Of a DNA stretch of 64,000 nt, positions 19,801 through 31,738 are shown one piece after another. Origin of the DNA: Protonemura montana (Eukaryota > Arthropoda > Insecta > Plecoptera > Nemouridae); assembly GCA_947568835.1 (NCBI GenBank), contig OX387612.1, positions 4,402,001 through 4,466,000 on the forward strand. The letters are read 5' to 3'. A program made the position numbers and the translations under genes. The notes under the pieces are model-generated. The model ran no database searches, had not been told where the DNA came from, and worked only from the letters and a program-made list of their open reading frames with translations. Position 1 is the stretch's first letter, and each line of letters begins with the position of its first letter.

Positions 19801-19949
19801 TTGAACAACAATCACGAAAAAACATTATAGCTTTTTTTTAAGGACTACCCCTGTAGTTTTGGTCACCTTTGAAATGTGTAAATATACCATAAGGATAAAA
19901 GACTAGGAAGCTTGCAAAAAATTACAGCCAGGAGTGACGTAGGCTGATA

Positions 19950-20590
19950 AGAAATACATCAACGCTAAGCAAAGGACAGTCACTTGTATTCCACAAGGAA
20001 ATACGTTATCAAATCATAAGTGGCGTGCCACAAGGTGTTGGCGTCGGTCCTATCTCTGCTCCTCCTTTCTGTTCCCGTTTACCGGTTTCCTTGAATATTC
20101 TTACATTCATATTCCTTGCGGTCTAAAATCTTCTTTGCAATACCATCCAGGCAAACTCGAAATTATCATCCCTTCAGGCCGTCAAGGATAGGATTGACAT
20201 CCACAAGCACGGGTGCATCAAAAGACTAATGACTACCAACAATAAAATTACAACCACCTGCCCTGACATCGACATCCTTTCAGACTCCTTCATGACTTAC
20301 AACTACCGACTTGAACACTGCGATCAAACAGCTGCCCACGAAAACTTGGAAATATATCAAATATATTACCAACTGCAATCTCTTGTTGCGTGTTATGTTT
20401 TCAACTTAGCTTATGATTGTAATTGGCTGTGTTTTTCATCGTTAATGTTTTGATGTTACATTTTCACCATGTTAAATGTTTAATGTCCTGTTCTGTTCTG
20501 CAATGTCCCTGTATTGTTCTCATTTATTATATCACACTTGTGGACTTGCTTCCGTTATTTGATCAATAAATAATAAACAAATAAAAGAGA
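19950..20590 (+). mobile_element. Dead non-LTR retrotransposon fragment (reverse transcriptase relic)
   Basis: At 20019-20054 the plus strand reads SGVPQGVGVGPI, a decayed form of the SGVPQGSVLGP motif of LINE reverse transcriptases, preceded by YQII. Frames are broken on both sides, and the metal-binding YADD block is missing. The fragment ends with ATCAATAAATAATAAACAAA, an A-rich tail, immediately before a 54-bp satellite array. It is not functional. Confidence 0.55.
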
Positions 20591-20592
20591 GT

Positions 20593-21140
20593 ATACCAGC
20601 ACAAGGACTGTCCCCAGCATTGCTACAGTCTAGCCCGTGAGAGAAGATACCAGCACAAGGACTGTCCCTGCATTGCTACAGTCTAGCCAGTGAGAGAAGA
20701 TACCAGCACAAGGACTATCCCCTGCATTGCTACAGTCTAGCCCGTGAGAGAAGATACCAGCACAAGGACTGTCCCCAGCATTGCTACAGTCTAGCCCGTG
20801 AGAGAAGATACCAGCACAAGGACTGTCCCCTGCATTGCTACAGTCTAGCCCGTAAGAGAAGATACCAGCACAAGGACTGTCCCTGCATTACTACAGTCTA
20901 GCCCCTGAGAGATGATACCAGCACAAGGACTGTCCCCTGCATTGCTACAGTCTAGCCCGTAAGAGAAGATACCAGCACAAGGACTGTCCCAGCATTGCCA
21001 CAGTCTAGCCCGTGAGGGAAGATACCAGCACAAAGACTGTCCCCAGCATTGCTTCAGTCTAGCCCGTGAGAGAAGATACCAGCACAAGGACTGTCCCCTG
21101 CATTACTACAGTCTAGCCCGTAAGAGAAGATACCAGCACA
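20593..21140 (-). repeat. 54-bp tandem array (about 10 units)
   Basis: The plus strand repeats ATACCAGCACAAGGACTGTC, CCCTGCATTGCTACAGTC, TAGCCCGTGAGAGAAG with a period of 54 bp (53 where one C is lost). The same unit forms arrays at 33807-34488, 36455-36912, 47318-47861 and 52600-52756. Unlike those, this array abuts a LINE-like tail on the left and a pyrimidine-rich block on the right rather than the usual head. Confidence 0.93.
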
Positions 21141-21149
21141 TCCCAGCTT

Positions 21150-21420
21150 CTTTAACTATTTCCTAAAACTTTTTACATTTTTCATCCCTTTTTCGTCCGT
21201 ACCACTAATTCCATTCCACTTTTCACCACCTCTTTCTACAATCACAATCCTTTTATTTCCTAATTTTTTTTTCCATTTCAATTTAAATTCATGTCCATTT
21301 TTTCCTCTAAGCTTTACCTTCTCTAATCCATCTTCTATCTCCTTCCACAAATTCCGTGGAATGCATTAATATATATATATGTGTTTATTTTTTTATTTTT
21401 TTTTTTATTTTTTTTTTCTC
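21150..21420 (-). other. Pyrimidine-rich block with a lysine-rich minus-strand frame
   Basis: The minus strand from 21350 to 21156 is open for 64 codons (MWKEIEDGLEKVKLRGKNGH ...), very rich in Lys, Glu and Gly, like the basic ORF1 of some LINEs. It is followed by an (AT)n and a poly(T) run at 21370-21418. The function is not recognised and it could be chance in purine-rich DNA. Confidence 0.3.
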
Positions 21421-21901
21421 ATCTTAATTCAGAAATTTTCTGAATACGGCTTTATGCCCGGTATTTAAATTTCTTCTTTTGTATGTTCCTTATTTCTAAT
21501 AAAAAGAATTTTAGTAAATAATATCCAACAAAATTCCCGGGAGCGCATTTCGTACGGTTTCCCCAATTTTGCCCGTTGCAGTTCTAAATTTAGTCCGATC
21601 ATGTATACGGCCTCTTTAGGACGTCAGTGTCAATGTTGCAGAATGGCCGACAGCGACCTATTCCCACCGCGGCAGCGATATAATCCCTGCTCCCACATCA
21701 TCCTGAGTAGATACCGAAAGGTACAGTCAAGTTAAAAACCTAAGAAGCCACCGACATGACAGGATTACCGCATTGCCGCTTCGCTGACACCTAGATAGGC
21801 ATGTTGTGCAAACGACACGGATATTGCTTTAAAGCGAATGGTTTTTTTCCTGCGCGTTTCAGTGATTAAGAGGTTATGTAGGAGTCCTATGTAAAAACAT
21901 A

Positions 21902-22245
21902 GGAGTTCATATTTTCAATTATCTTCCGGACTGCATAAAAACGCTAACTGAAAAAAGGTCAGTTTTTAAAGAACAAACGAAGAGGTTCCTCTTAAATCAT
22001 GGTTTTTATACTCTTGACGAATTTCTAGCATCAAAGGATTGTAAATGTATTTATTGTGTAGATTTTATCTGTATAAATTGACTGTACATATGTATTAGGT
22101 TTTAATTTTTCATCTCGATGTATTTTATGCACATTCGGACCTTTTTTCATGCTCAAATTATGTTGCAATCCAACTAATGAGTGTTTCTGTAAAGAAATTG
22201 AAAAATAAAAAAACAATACAATACAATACAATACAATACAATTTA
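21902..22245 (+). mobile_element. 3' end of a non-LTR retrotransposon (ORF2 C-terminus, 3' UTR, tail)
   Basis: 21902-22081 reads GVHIFNYLPDCIKTLTEKRS, then FKEQTKRFLLNHGFYTLDEF and L..., closing with TGA. The pattern (F)N-LP--IK ... FK--LK-FLL-H-FYTLDEFL is the typical C-terminus of LINE ORF2 proteins. A short 3' UTR ends in AAAAAAACAATACAATACAA, a pentanucleotide tail of about six units. The rest of the element is absent (5' truncation). Confidence 0.8.
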
Positions 22246-22334
22246 GATTTGTTGTAATCAACAACTTGACCAAGGTTGATATTTTATGTTTTAGAGTCAC
22301 AGCGTTATTGTTAAAAGTTTTACGGCCATTAAAC

Positions 22335-22620
22335 AAGTAGTACCGGTTTTGACCATCTATTGGCGCTAATCGAACCCTAACCTTTACAATAATAGTAAAT
22401 TATGACTGAAAATATCGCGATACATGTTTATCAATCGTTGAGGCTAGTATTATTAAGGATGAATTAAGCGTAAACCAGTCTCAAATGCGAGTTATCTGCG
22501 AGAAATAACGAAATTTAACTTTTTAACCATCCGTAATTTTTGTCGCTGTAAAGCAGTAATTTTTCGGTAAATTTTAGCGACTAAAGTTCAACGTAAGCGC
22601 TATGGTAGCACGGTATGTCT
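22335..22620 (+). repeat. Family L repeat (GCGAGTAATCTGCGAGAAAT), copy 1
   Basis: It contains ATACATGTTTATCAATCGTT, GAGCGTAAACCAGTC-like text (AAGCGTAAACCAGTCTCAAA) and TGCGAGAAATAACGAAATTT. Related copies lie at 28125-28455 (minus), 29015-29342, 42355-42660, 50440-50770 (minus), 52195-52345 and 54765-54985. Confidence 0.8.
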
Positions 22621-22659
22621 CAGAGAAATAATGAAAAGCTGTATTAGTATGAAATCTGA

Positions 22660-22935
22660 TTTAAATTGCAAACGCTTGCAATGCGCGGGGTATTTTATTA
22701 TTATCACCACTATAACCGTCTCAAAAATGCCCAAAAGCGGACTCGAACCCCGATCTCCACCTATCGCGGGTGTTGCTCTAAACCATTGAGCTATTTGGAC
22801 ACTGGCTTTTTGTTAAAGGTCTTTTTGGTTTTTGTTTTTATTTAGAGCAACACCCGCGATAGGTGGAGATTGAGGTTCGAGTCTCCGTTTGGGCATCAAT
22901 TTTTGAGACGGTTATAGTGTTGATAATAATAAAAA
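22660..22935. mobile_element. tRNA-like fold-back element, copy 2
   Basis: The left terminus TTGCAAACGCTTGCAATGCG leads to a tRNA-like module on the minus strand (22800-22729) with GCTC...GAGC D-arm, TTCGAGT T-loop and paired acceptor ends. After a T-rich spacer, a second module on the plus strand (from 22845, 5' part lost) ends GGTTCGAGTCTCCGTTTGGG. Outer flanks AACCGTCTC and GAGACGGTTATAG are also complementary. The whole is a hairpin of about 270 bp. Confidence 0.88.
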
Positions 22936-22969
22936 GCTAATTAAATTTAAATATAGATATGTAAACGTC

Positions 22970-23197
22970 TTGCACCCCAGATATGACACAAGCGGAAAGT
23001 CCGAGCCAGTCACTCATCCAACATCAGAGGGTCTTGTCCGAATGTTAAGATCTTCCCGTGCCCATGTAAGACGGGTAACACAAGCTGTTACCGAAGTCGT
23101 GAAGAAGAAACGTCGAAATGAAAAGACGAGAAAAGGGAAAAGCGGGGTAAATATCTTGGGCAAGAGCGGAAAGTTATCGCTCGGCTATAAAGTTTAG
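22970..23197 (+). other. Unassigned short ORF
   Basis: 75 codons starting MHPRYDTSGKSEPVTH and ending in a basic run (VVKKKRRNEKTRKG). An AG acceptor-like CACCCCAG precedes it. I recognise no domain. Its position between two mobile repeats argues for a TE fragment or chance. Confidence 0.2.
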
Positions 23198-23417
23198 GGC
23201 CAATGTTATTATGTTACGAGGGGGAGACCGGAGAAAGTATACACAAGTAGTTTTTATGTAATATGAAAGATCCGAAAACGCGAAATGTTCCAGTTTTCGC
23301 CGGCTGGATTTGCCAGGTAGAATGGTGATGAGAATGCGGCGATACTGGAAGCTTTCTAAAAGAGACTTTTTGGTAGACAACACTTTGAAAACAAACAAAA
23401 TTATTTAGCAGGCGGGT

Positions 23418-23792
23418 ATAATGGTAGATTCAACGTTTGGTAGCCATGGAGATGCTGCGATCACCTGACAGAGCATCTCGATTCTGCTATCGTATGTTAC
23501 CACGGGTATATCATGGCCTAGCATAGGAGGTTCAATGGTAGATTCAACGTTTGGAAGCCATGGAGATGCTGAGATCGCCTGACAGAGCTTCTCAATTCTG
23601 CTATCTTATGTTACCACGGGTATATCATGGTCTAGCATAGGAGGTTCAATGGTAGATTCAACGTTTGGTAGCCATGGAGATGCTGAGATCACCTGACAGA
23701 GCATCTCGATTCTGCTATCTTATGTTACCACGGGTATATCATGGCCTAGCATAGGAGGTTCAATGGTAGATTCAACGTTTGGTAGCCACGGA
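23418..23792 (+). repeat. 114-bp tandem array, family A, copy 3
   Basis: About 3.3 units, same orientation as 1167-1680. Several units share the variant GATCACCTGACAGAGCATCT instead of GATCGCCTGACAGAGCTTCT, so this array has a private lineage history. Confidence 0.94.
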
Positions 23793-26700
23793 TAGAGGCA
23801 TGTGCCAACAAGCAAATTACATTTAAATGTCAATGTGCGTGGCACGGAATAAAACCACGAAAGGTTACTATTGTAAACAGACTGAAATTAAATTTAACAG
23901 CTAGATAAGTTGATGTTGAAAGTTTACGGCTGTTTTTTTTTTTTTAATAGGTTAAAGTTCAAAAGCACTTTATATAACTACTCTTCGTTTGGTTTAGGAG
24001 GTGTTTAGTCAAAATGACTTTATTGCTTTTGAACAATTGGGTTATGTTTGGCAGGACATACGTTCGTGGATCGCGCAAGATTCCTGCACTCTAAAATTGA
24101 GTAAAGCGCTAGCTTACATCAAACTGTCAAAGGAATTATGATTTTAAGAGATTGTACGCGTTTTCGGATGCTCACGTTATGCTTAACGTGTACTTAAAAG
24201 TACGTTAATAAATGTGATTATGCGCGAACAGGAAATTGTAAAATTAAAGCTTGCGCTGCGGGCCGGATTAATTTGAAACTGAAAATCGAATGTGATGCTA
24301 GCTACGACATGACAATTTCCGTTACCAGTGATTAATACGCTGATCAGCCGACAGGGAGCGCCGCGAGCACGCTGCACAAATTTGAATGAGGGGGAGAAAT
24401 TGGCGTTCATTTTACCCGCTCACCCCCACAATCTCCATGTTGGTCTCCCCGCTGTCATTACCATTTCCAGGCCGGCTTTTACGCTGCGTATATGGGTAGG
24501 GATGCAAATTGTTGTATATTTTCACTTTCCGGTAATTCCAGACGAAATTGGCGCACAGTTAGGGGTGGTTTCAGGCAGACAGGGGCGAGGGGCAGGTGTT
24601 GGGGTGGTGTTAAAACCGGGGGATCGACCCGTAAACATATTTCACATTTAACTTTTTGCATTATTTAACACACCGAAAACATTACAAAACGACAGTGGTC
24701 AATGTTTTAAAAACCGGAACGGGAGACGAGTTTTAGAATAGGAATCATTTTAACAGTTTGTAGACACAAAAACCGAATTTTTTGCATTTCAAAAGATGGA
24801 ATACCAAATTTATTAAGCGATAAAAAAAAACCTGAACGAATTCATTCTAAAAAAAAGGCGATATCAAATGATCAATTCTTCCAGTACGGGAATTAAGACA
24901 TGAAATTCTTCCAGATCTGCAGGCGATTTCAAAATATTTATTATTATTGTAGGGTTTTATCGGCACGTCAGCTACTAGGCTATTTGTGCCGAAAACATGA
25001 TTAAAAATTAAGATGTTTTAAGATAGACATGAAGTCTTTCTAAGTCGATGTGTTAAAATATGAGTCGTTCCTATCCCATTTTTTACAAATGCTTGCGAAA
25101 AGAATCAAATTATACACTATAGAAAGTGAATAATGTTCAAAAAACCATTTGCTAGTGACTCTTTAAGGATTTGTAATAGCTGTGAATTGTTAGTTGTTTC
25201 CCTGTAAGAGGGCAGTGTTTTCCGGGCTACTAAATTTCCCTACGTTTTGCAACACATACTAGTTACTTCTTCAGCGGTTTGAGCAGGACTGCTTTACTTA
25301 GCATTCAAAACCCAGTTCAAATAGTTTTTTCTTAAAACTTGTGCTAAGGATAAATCAAGTAGACATGAGTCTAAAAACCATCACAAAATTAAATCCCATC
25401 ATACAAAAATGATCCAAAAACATTTCGATGCACGGGCGCTCTCGTCACAATTCGCAATCAGCCGCGCTTTTGACCTAGCACCCAGTGACCTCTGACCTAC
25501 GACATGACACAGATGGGAGAGCGTTAAGCTGGGGTATCCCACGAGCCCAGCACATCCGCGGTGGTATTCATGTACCATGGACCCCACGGCGGCGATCGAT
25601 ACCCACTTTGTGTGCTGTGTTGGTCGGCGAAACGACTAAATTCATGGTGTGGACAAGTCGGGCGCCAAAGTAACGAAGGAATTTGAAAAAAAACGTGCCT
25701 TTTTTAAACTTGCCAGCTTTGAAACTGACCCACAATTAACTTGACAATGAGGAGAAGCATAGCGCACAATGAACTTGAAATTTAGGTATCATATGGGACT
25801 GCACACTATCGACACAAAACAGGTTGCGTAAAAGCATAACATTAAACAATGTTAAAATATTCAAACTTCCTTGTAATCACAGAGCTTTTTTTTAACAAAC
25901 ATGGCGGTTGCTGAACAGATGAACTTGACTGACTAGCGAAGTGGGTTGTTGAGTGTTTTTATTTTTTAAATTTTGTTCTTTAACAAGATAAAACACCATT
26001 GCTACTTAACTGTTTTGGTGCGATTTGTCAGCGAGTAGATTTAAACATAGAATGTTGTGGGAATCTTATTGTCAACAGGAAAATCTCCTTAAGATTATTA
26101 TGTAATTATTATCATTGTGTTCAAATACGCGTTTAAAATAAAATCTGATGTATTTTTTCGTTTTATAATCCGATCATAACTTTTCTATTTATATTTGTTT
26201 TAAGAATGGCTAAAATATGAATTCTCGTGGCGGGATGAAAACGGGCCGTGATTAACTACAGGTAGTTCTGACGTCATTTTGTTGTATCCTTTGCGTTCGC
26301 TTCTGTTTCTTGACGTCATACTGACGTCAGATTTCACTGTACGTCATAAAAAATGGCGACCCTCGTTTTCGTACGAGATTGAAACGCAAAAATTTAGAAG
26401 AATTTAGAAGAAAATAAAAAAATAGTTTCAAATTTAAAGAGATTTCCCTATTGACATGGCAATAAGCAAAAGCGGAGCGAAAAATCGAAATTCACGGTCA
26501 GCCGTCATCTTGAATTCCGAATCTAGCGCTATATTAAGAAGGCGCTGGCTCAGCTGTCACTTGTTTTCTTCAGTATGTTTTCTCAATTTGAGGTTATATT
26601 GAAAAATATTATATTTCTTAAAGTGAGATTGCCCCAAAATGGTATGTTTAACTTTACTCATTTGACGGGCTATGCTACGATAACACCATGACACACCATA

Positions 26701-26867
26701 CACCGGCTCAAAATTGCTCAATGCCTTGCTCAAGGCAATTAAAGAAAATGAAGGTAGCGCCTTTCAATCTCAGCTCAAGCTATATGTGATAGAGAAGTGC
26801 TTTTTATGATATTAAAGAATTTTTCTCTGCTAATTAAACAGTGTCCATATAATGTATTTAGGGTAGA
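23793..26867. other. Giant-intron segment, mostly unique
   Basis: No coding exon was recognised. GC-rich islands at about 24340-24620 and 25440-25680 contrast with the AT-rich surroundings and may be conserved non-coding elements. 25215-25410 is a copy of the CTGAAGAAGTAACTAGTA family. At 26260-26350 ACGTCA/TGACGTCA (CRE-like) motifs recur at least five times. Confidence 0.45.
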
Positions 26868-27292
26868 ACCGTTGAGCGTAGGTTATAGGTAGAGTTTCAA
26901 CGTCAATGTTACAGTCTCTGCGTGAAAGATGGCCGCCTAATGACTGCCTTACCGACAAAAATGCAGAGTACCGGAACGTCACGTTAAGTGGAGCCACTGT
27001 CGTATGAATTTTAATTTCGATATTTCTTGTAGGTTAACTCGCTTTTGAATATCGTTACGTGTAGTATATCAATCGTTGAGGTAAACATTGATGGAGATTT
27101 TTTGAGCATGAAAAGTCACAAAAGCGAGTTAACCTACGAGAAATATCGAAATTAAAATTCATACGACAGTGGCTCCACTTAACGTGATGTTCCGGTACTC
27201 TGCATTTTTGTCGGTAAGGTGGCCATCTTTCACGCAGAGACTGTAACATTGACGTTGTTTCTCTACCTATAACCTACACTCAACGGTAGCAC
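26868..27292. mobile_element. Fold-back element K with ~185-bp near-perfect inverted arms
   Basis: The left arm runs from GGTAGAACCGTTGAGCGTAG through GTCAATGTTACAGTCTCTGC, GTGAAAGATGGCCGCC and CACGTTAAGTGGAGCCACTG to GGTTAACTCGCTTTTG. The right arm is its reverse complement with few mismatches, ending CTACACTCAACGGTAGCAC. A 60-70-bp loop lies between. There is no coding capacity. A single arm recurs at 53672-53935. Confidence 0.92.
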
Positions 27293-28124
27293 TAACGAAT
27301 GTTTGCCACCACCCTGTGACTTCTTGCAGATTGTTATGATCAGCTTATTTGTTTATTTATTTTTCTCTAGACGACAGAGATTGTAAATCTATGATGTAAA
27401 GTTTATAAAGATAAGGACGATTGCCACATTACCATGTAATCAACCCAATAAAAAACCATTATTATTATTACCAAATTATCAAATCTCTGATTTCAGTTTC
27501 CTAACCAAACCTGTTAAACAAAGAATTGGTAAGCGATGCGGTTTGTTGCGGTCGCGGTTTCTGACGTCGCTCAGCTAACATTTCTCCAAGTCCATCGTTG
27601 TCCTAATGTAACGACGTATTTAAATACACATTGCCGAGTCCGCGCCGCGCACTGAAAATCCCCAGTGGAATATTATTGCCATTAGATAGAATATTACATC
27701 AGGTATAGAGCACTATACCTGCCACTACCTACTTCACTCTTCATCTCGGTTAGAACTCTATCAAAGGTAAATAGCACGCCAAAGTTTGGTGCACTTAGTG
27801 AATTGCGAGCGCTCTCTATTAAACAGGAGAAATTCCAACTCCAACCGCCAAGTTTACTTTGTTCCGTCTGGTGAACATTTTACCAGTGTTACCGGCGAGG
27901 TTCGGGGTGGGGTTGAGGGATAACTTACTTCATTAGCGTTTCAATTAAATTATGATTGGTGCTATTATTGTGGAAGAAACAAAACACGTACAAACATGCG
28001 AATTATTAGAAGCAAAACTGTGATAAAATAAAGGATAAATCATTTAAAAAAAACAACAGAGAAACCCTAGCAAGACTAAAAATTTTTTAAATTTAGCATA
28101 TACTAACATAGGGCTAATGTAAAA
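27293..28124. other. Giant-intron segment
   Basis: 27340-27475 ends AATAAAAAACCATTATTATT, resembling a retroelement 3' end with an (ATT)n tail. The remainder is AT-rich without recognised features. Confidence 0.4.
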
Positions 28125-29342
28125 ACTGTATTCGCGAAAAAATGACCGCCAAATGACTGCTTTAACGCGAGAAATAAGTATGGATGTCACCGTCGTTTTG
28201 ATTGCTATGAAAATTAATTTAATCTTTTCTCGCAGATTACTCGCATTTGAGACTGGTTTACGCTCAATTTATCTTTATTAACCTCAACGATTGACAAACA
28301 TGTATAGCGATATTTTGAGTCGCAATTATTTAATTTTAGAGGTTTGTTAAAAAGAACGGCAGCAAGCGCCATCGGATGGCACCTAACGTTACCACGTGTT
28401 GCCGGCCTCGTTTGCTCAGCAGCAAGTTTGACATTAACGCTGCCCCTCTTACCACAACTTTACCAACAAACTCAATTATACTGGTGAACTCGTCAAAATG
28501 GAACAAATCTCCATTTCCTGCAAGGTTCTAAATATCAACTGAATTACTCTCAAAATGACCGAAGACCTCCACCCACCCTAAAAAAGTTTCCCAAAAGTAG
28601 TCTTACATATTTAATACTCTTCGTTCGCTAGTTTTGCCCCGTAGGTTCGGGACCAGCGTGATTCTATGTAGCTGATACCAGTGTAACATGCAGCGAACTT
28701 GCCAAGTGAGGTAATTATGCATCAACCAGTGGCCCTACAGTTCCGTCGGCTCGCACGGTCGGCCAAAAAAACCTGCCGTGTTCAGGGTTTAAATGAAAAT
28801 TTACGGGCAACACGTTTCGTGCCCGCTTTTGTTAATATTGAGCGTCGTCCGCAGAGCTTTGCCCAACAAAACTGTGAGAGTTTTAGACTTTTTTTTTTTG
28901 TTGTTGTTTCAAAACACACAAAACGGTGGGCGAATAACAACGACGCCCCGCACGGGAGAGTTTATTAAACTTGTAGCAATTAGAGTTTATTGGTAAGGTC
29001 ATAGGGCCATCGTTGATGTAAAACTAACAAACGAGGCCGGCATCACGTGGTAACGGTAGGTGCCACACGATGGCGGTAGCAGCCGTTCTTTTTAACAAAT
29101 CTCTATAAAATTAAATAATTGCGACTTAAAATATCGATACATGTTTATCAATCGTTGAGGTTGACATCAATAATGATTAGTTGAGAGTAAACCAGTCACA
29201 AATGCGAGTAATCTGCGAGAAATAACGAAATTAAATTTCTCAAAACGACGGTGACTCCATGCTAGTAGCATCCTACAATTTTTGTCGCTGTAAAGAAATC
29301 ATTTGGCGGCCATTTTTCGCGATGACATGAACGCTATGACAG
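28125..29342. mobile_element. Inverted pair of family L repeats flanking a 560-bp core
   Basis: 28125-28455 (minus) and 29015-29342 (plus) are the same ~330-bp repeat in opposite orientation, meeting the core at GCCGGCCTCGTTTGC on the left and AAACGAGGCCGGCATCACGT on the right. This gives terminal inverted repeats around 28456-29014. The core has a small ORF (28699-28968) with no recognised domain. It looks like a non-autonomous element with very long inverted termini. Confidence 0.75.
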
Positions 29343-30011
29343 TATATGGTATTTGTGATTATATGGATCGAAATTACATTAGGAGCACGATGATAGGATT
29401 ACATTATATGTTATATAGAAGACATTGTTGACCACTGACACATTCAGAGACATGAGATGAGAGATTCTGTCACACAAGAGCAGAATTTGAACCTAGCTCG
29501 ATAACCGACAGCCGTTAGTCAACACTATTGACACTAATTGCTTAGTCAAACTATGCTAGATCCATACTAATTGATTGATTATTGATTTCAATTCCTACAC
29601 CTAATTGTCCCGTTGACACTGGCGCAGTTTTTGCTGCACGCTGAAATCACACAAGAAACTTGCCCCGTGTAAAGGCAAACTTGTCCCAATACTGCTGTCA
29701 AAAGCAGACTCGAGTTAGTTACACCAGACTGCTGCAGCATCTTTTCAATTAAGTTATTTTCTATTTGAACACAATTACGCTATGACAACAACCAATCAGA
29801 AACGTTCCTGACACCGCGTCATCGTGCATCATGGAGAGGGCAAATAAATAAACATGGCCGCCGAACAGTTTTGAGGTTATGCATTTACTGAGCACATTTT
29901 TTTTACCTTGCTAGTTCCTAAATCTAATTTTGAATAAGATAAGAATAATTTGAATTCGATGCGCACCAACAGCCTATCCATAAAAAATAATAAACAGTAA
30001 AACTGACGTGT

Positions 30012-30465
30012 TAAGAACCGAACGGATTGGCGTGTTGGAAACACTGGTTCTCTAAGATCACCGAAGTTAAGCAACACTGCGTTGAGTCAAGTATTGGAAG
30101 GGTGGCCATCATACACATGACCAGTTCTGTTAGGGAGAGAGGTTAGAGGAATGAAAGTTAGTACAGCAAATCCATTCGCCTTGCTTATCAACCTCTTGAC
30201 AGCATGGATTTGTGGAGGAATCCTGTTGTTCGAGTTGTACTGTCCTTCGGAAGGGAGGTTAAGCCGATGGTTCTCTTGGTGTTCTTCGACAGGAGTAGAC
30301 TACGTGCCGGCACCGGGTTTCACTTCCTCCCTTCTAGGCTAGGTTAATCATCATCCTTAGCAATCACTCATTCACCGACGCCATTAGACCAGTGCCGTAT
30401 GGCCAAATGTCAGAACAGTGCGTCGTTAAACACCACAAATCATGATGTGTTAAGTCAATCAATTC
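30012..30465 (+). mobile_element. 5S-derived SINE, near-full copy with one promoter unit
   Basis: Order: 5S head (TTGGAAACACTGGTTCTCTA, GATCACCGAAGTTAAGCAAC), one C-box-like GGAAGGGTGGCCATC, spacer (CATGACCAGTTCTGTTAGGG), body (CTTGCTTATCAACCTCTTGA, GTGCCGGCACCGGGTTTC), conserved 3' part (CGACGCCATTAGACCAGTGC, GTGCGTCGTTAAACACCACA) and a short AATC tail. This is the simplest layout and probably the ancestral one. Confidence 0.92.
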
Positions 30466-31128
30466 AAGAAAATGTGTCCCTTCTTAAACGGCTGGCTAAG
30501 ACTCGAGCTGCAGCAAGAGTTCGGTGAAAACGTCTCCCTTGTGAACAGGGCTAAATCAGAAACGCGAGCTCCGAATTCGCCCACGCGTTTGAAACATTCT
30601 GACAATCTCTTTGCAAGAAACTAGAAACGAAACCCGATTCGTTAACGTATACGAAGCCATCCAGCCATAGAATTGTAATAAGAAAGTTGAGAGAAGCCAC
30701 CTAAGATAAATTGGATAACCAGAGAGTCTAGGGACTTCGTCACGAAATTAAAATGTAATATTAAATTTTAAAGAAAACAAGCCAGGTTACGGAAAATTCG
30801 TACACGACGAACTTCGCGATCCGCAGCCAATCGAGCGAACGCTAAACTTTTTCAAGATCAACCTGCGTCAGGTTACAAGCACGCAGAAATAATTAGGTGG
30901 GTAGACAGGCAATTCCTATACGTGGCTTAGTACTTGAGCAGTACCTGACCACTTTAACCATGGCATGATTTAACAAGGTGAGTTCACCGTGATCCTCCAG
31001 TGCTCATCTTGAGAGGTAAGGGCACTTGTAATGGACCCAGTGCAAGCGGAAAGCAGACGCGGTGAAGGCAAACTTTACAGAAAGTTTTTTCAGACGAGAG
31101 GTAAACCACGCTGAGACCGCTGATTTTA

Positions 31129-31357
31129 AATAACCTGGATAGAGCATAGAATCACGCCAGCTGATCTCAAATGACCTGGATAGAGCATAGGATCCAGCCA
31201 GCTGATCTCAAATAACCTGGATAGAGCATAGGATCCAGCCAGCTGATCTCAAATGACCTGGATAGAGCATAGGATCTAGCCAACTGATCTCAAATAACCT
31301 GGATAGAGCATAGGATCTAGCCAGCTGAACTCAAATAACCTGGATAGAGCATAGGAC
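31129..31357 (-). repeat. 41-bp tandem array, short copy (inverted)
   Basis: About 5.6 units of AACCTGGATAGAGCATAGGA, TCCAGCCAGCTGATCTCAAA. It is the reverse complement of the unit in the large array at 40615-41438. Confidence 0.95.
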
Positions 31358-31738
31358 AATTGGTTAGATTTTGACAAAATCTGACTCTGAAGTTAGCTCA
31401 CTAATACTCAAGCCTCACAATTGGTGGCAAGCGGTGGGACGAACAAAAACCTACACTTGGTGCCTGGCGGTGGGATCTCAAAATATCCCCACCAATATTT
31501 GTGTATAAAAAATCGAGCAGCCCGAAAGTGAGTGTCAAGCACTTAACCCCCTTCCCTCTTTACTGATTTTTTTTTACATATAAAAAGTTACTTACTGTTC
31601 ATTTAAGGTTTGGCTACAGAACATACTGGAGCGGTTTACCATAAGCATTGCTTGATTCACGGCTGTGGCAGAAAAAATTTACTCGCCTAGGGGCTTAAAG
31701 CAACTCCCTAATAATACGCGTATTGAACTGTAGAAACA

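Noticed and set aside
20593-21140. CRISPR array
   Set aside because: Repeats are directly contiguous with no unique spacers, and the genome is eukaryotic.
30151-30342. 63-codon ORF starting MKVSTANPFALLINLLTAWI (also seen at 56632-56814 and 60526-60840)
   Set aside because: It is the SINE body read in one frame; it recurs in several copies with frameshifts and stops.
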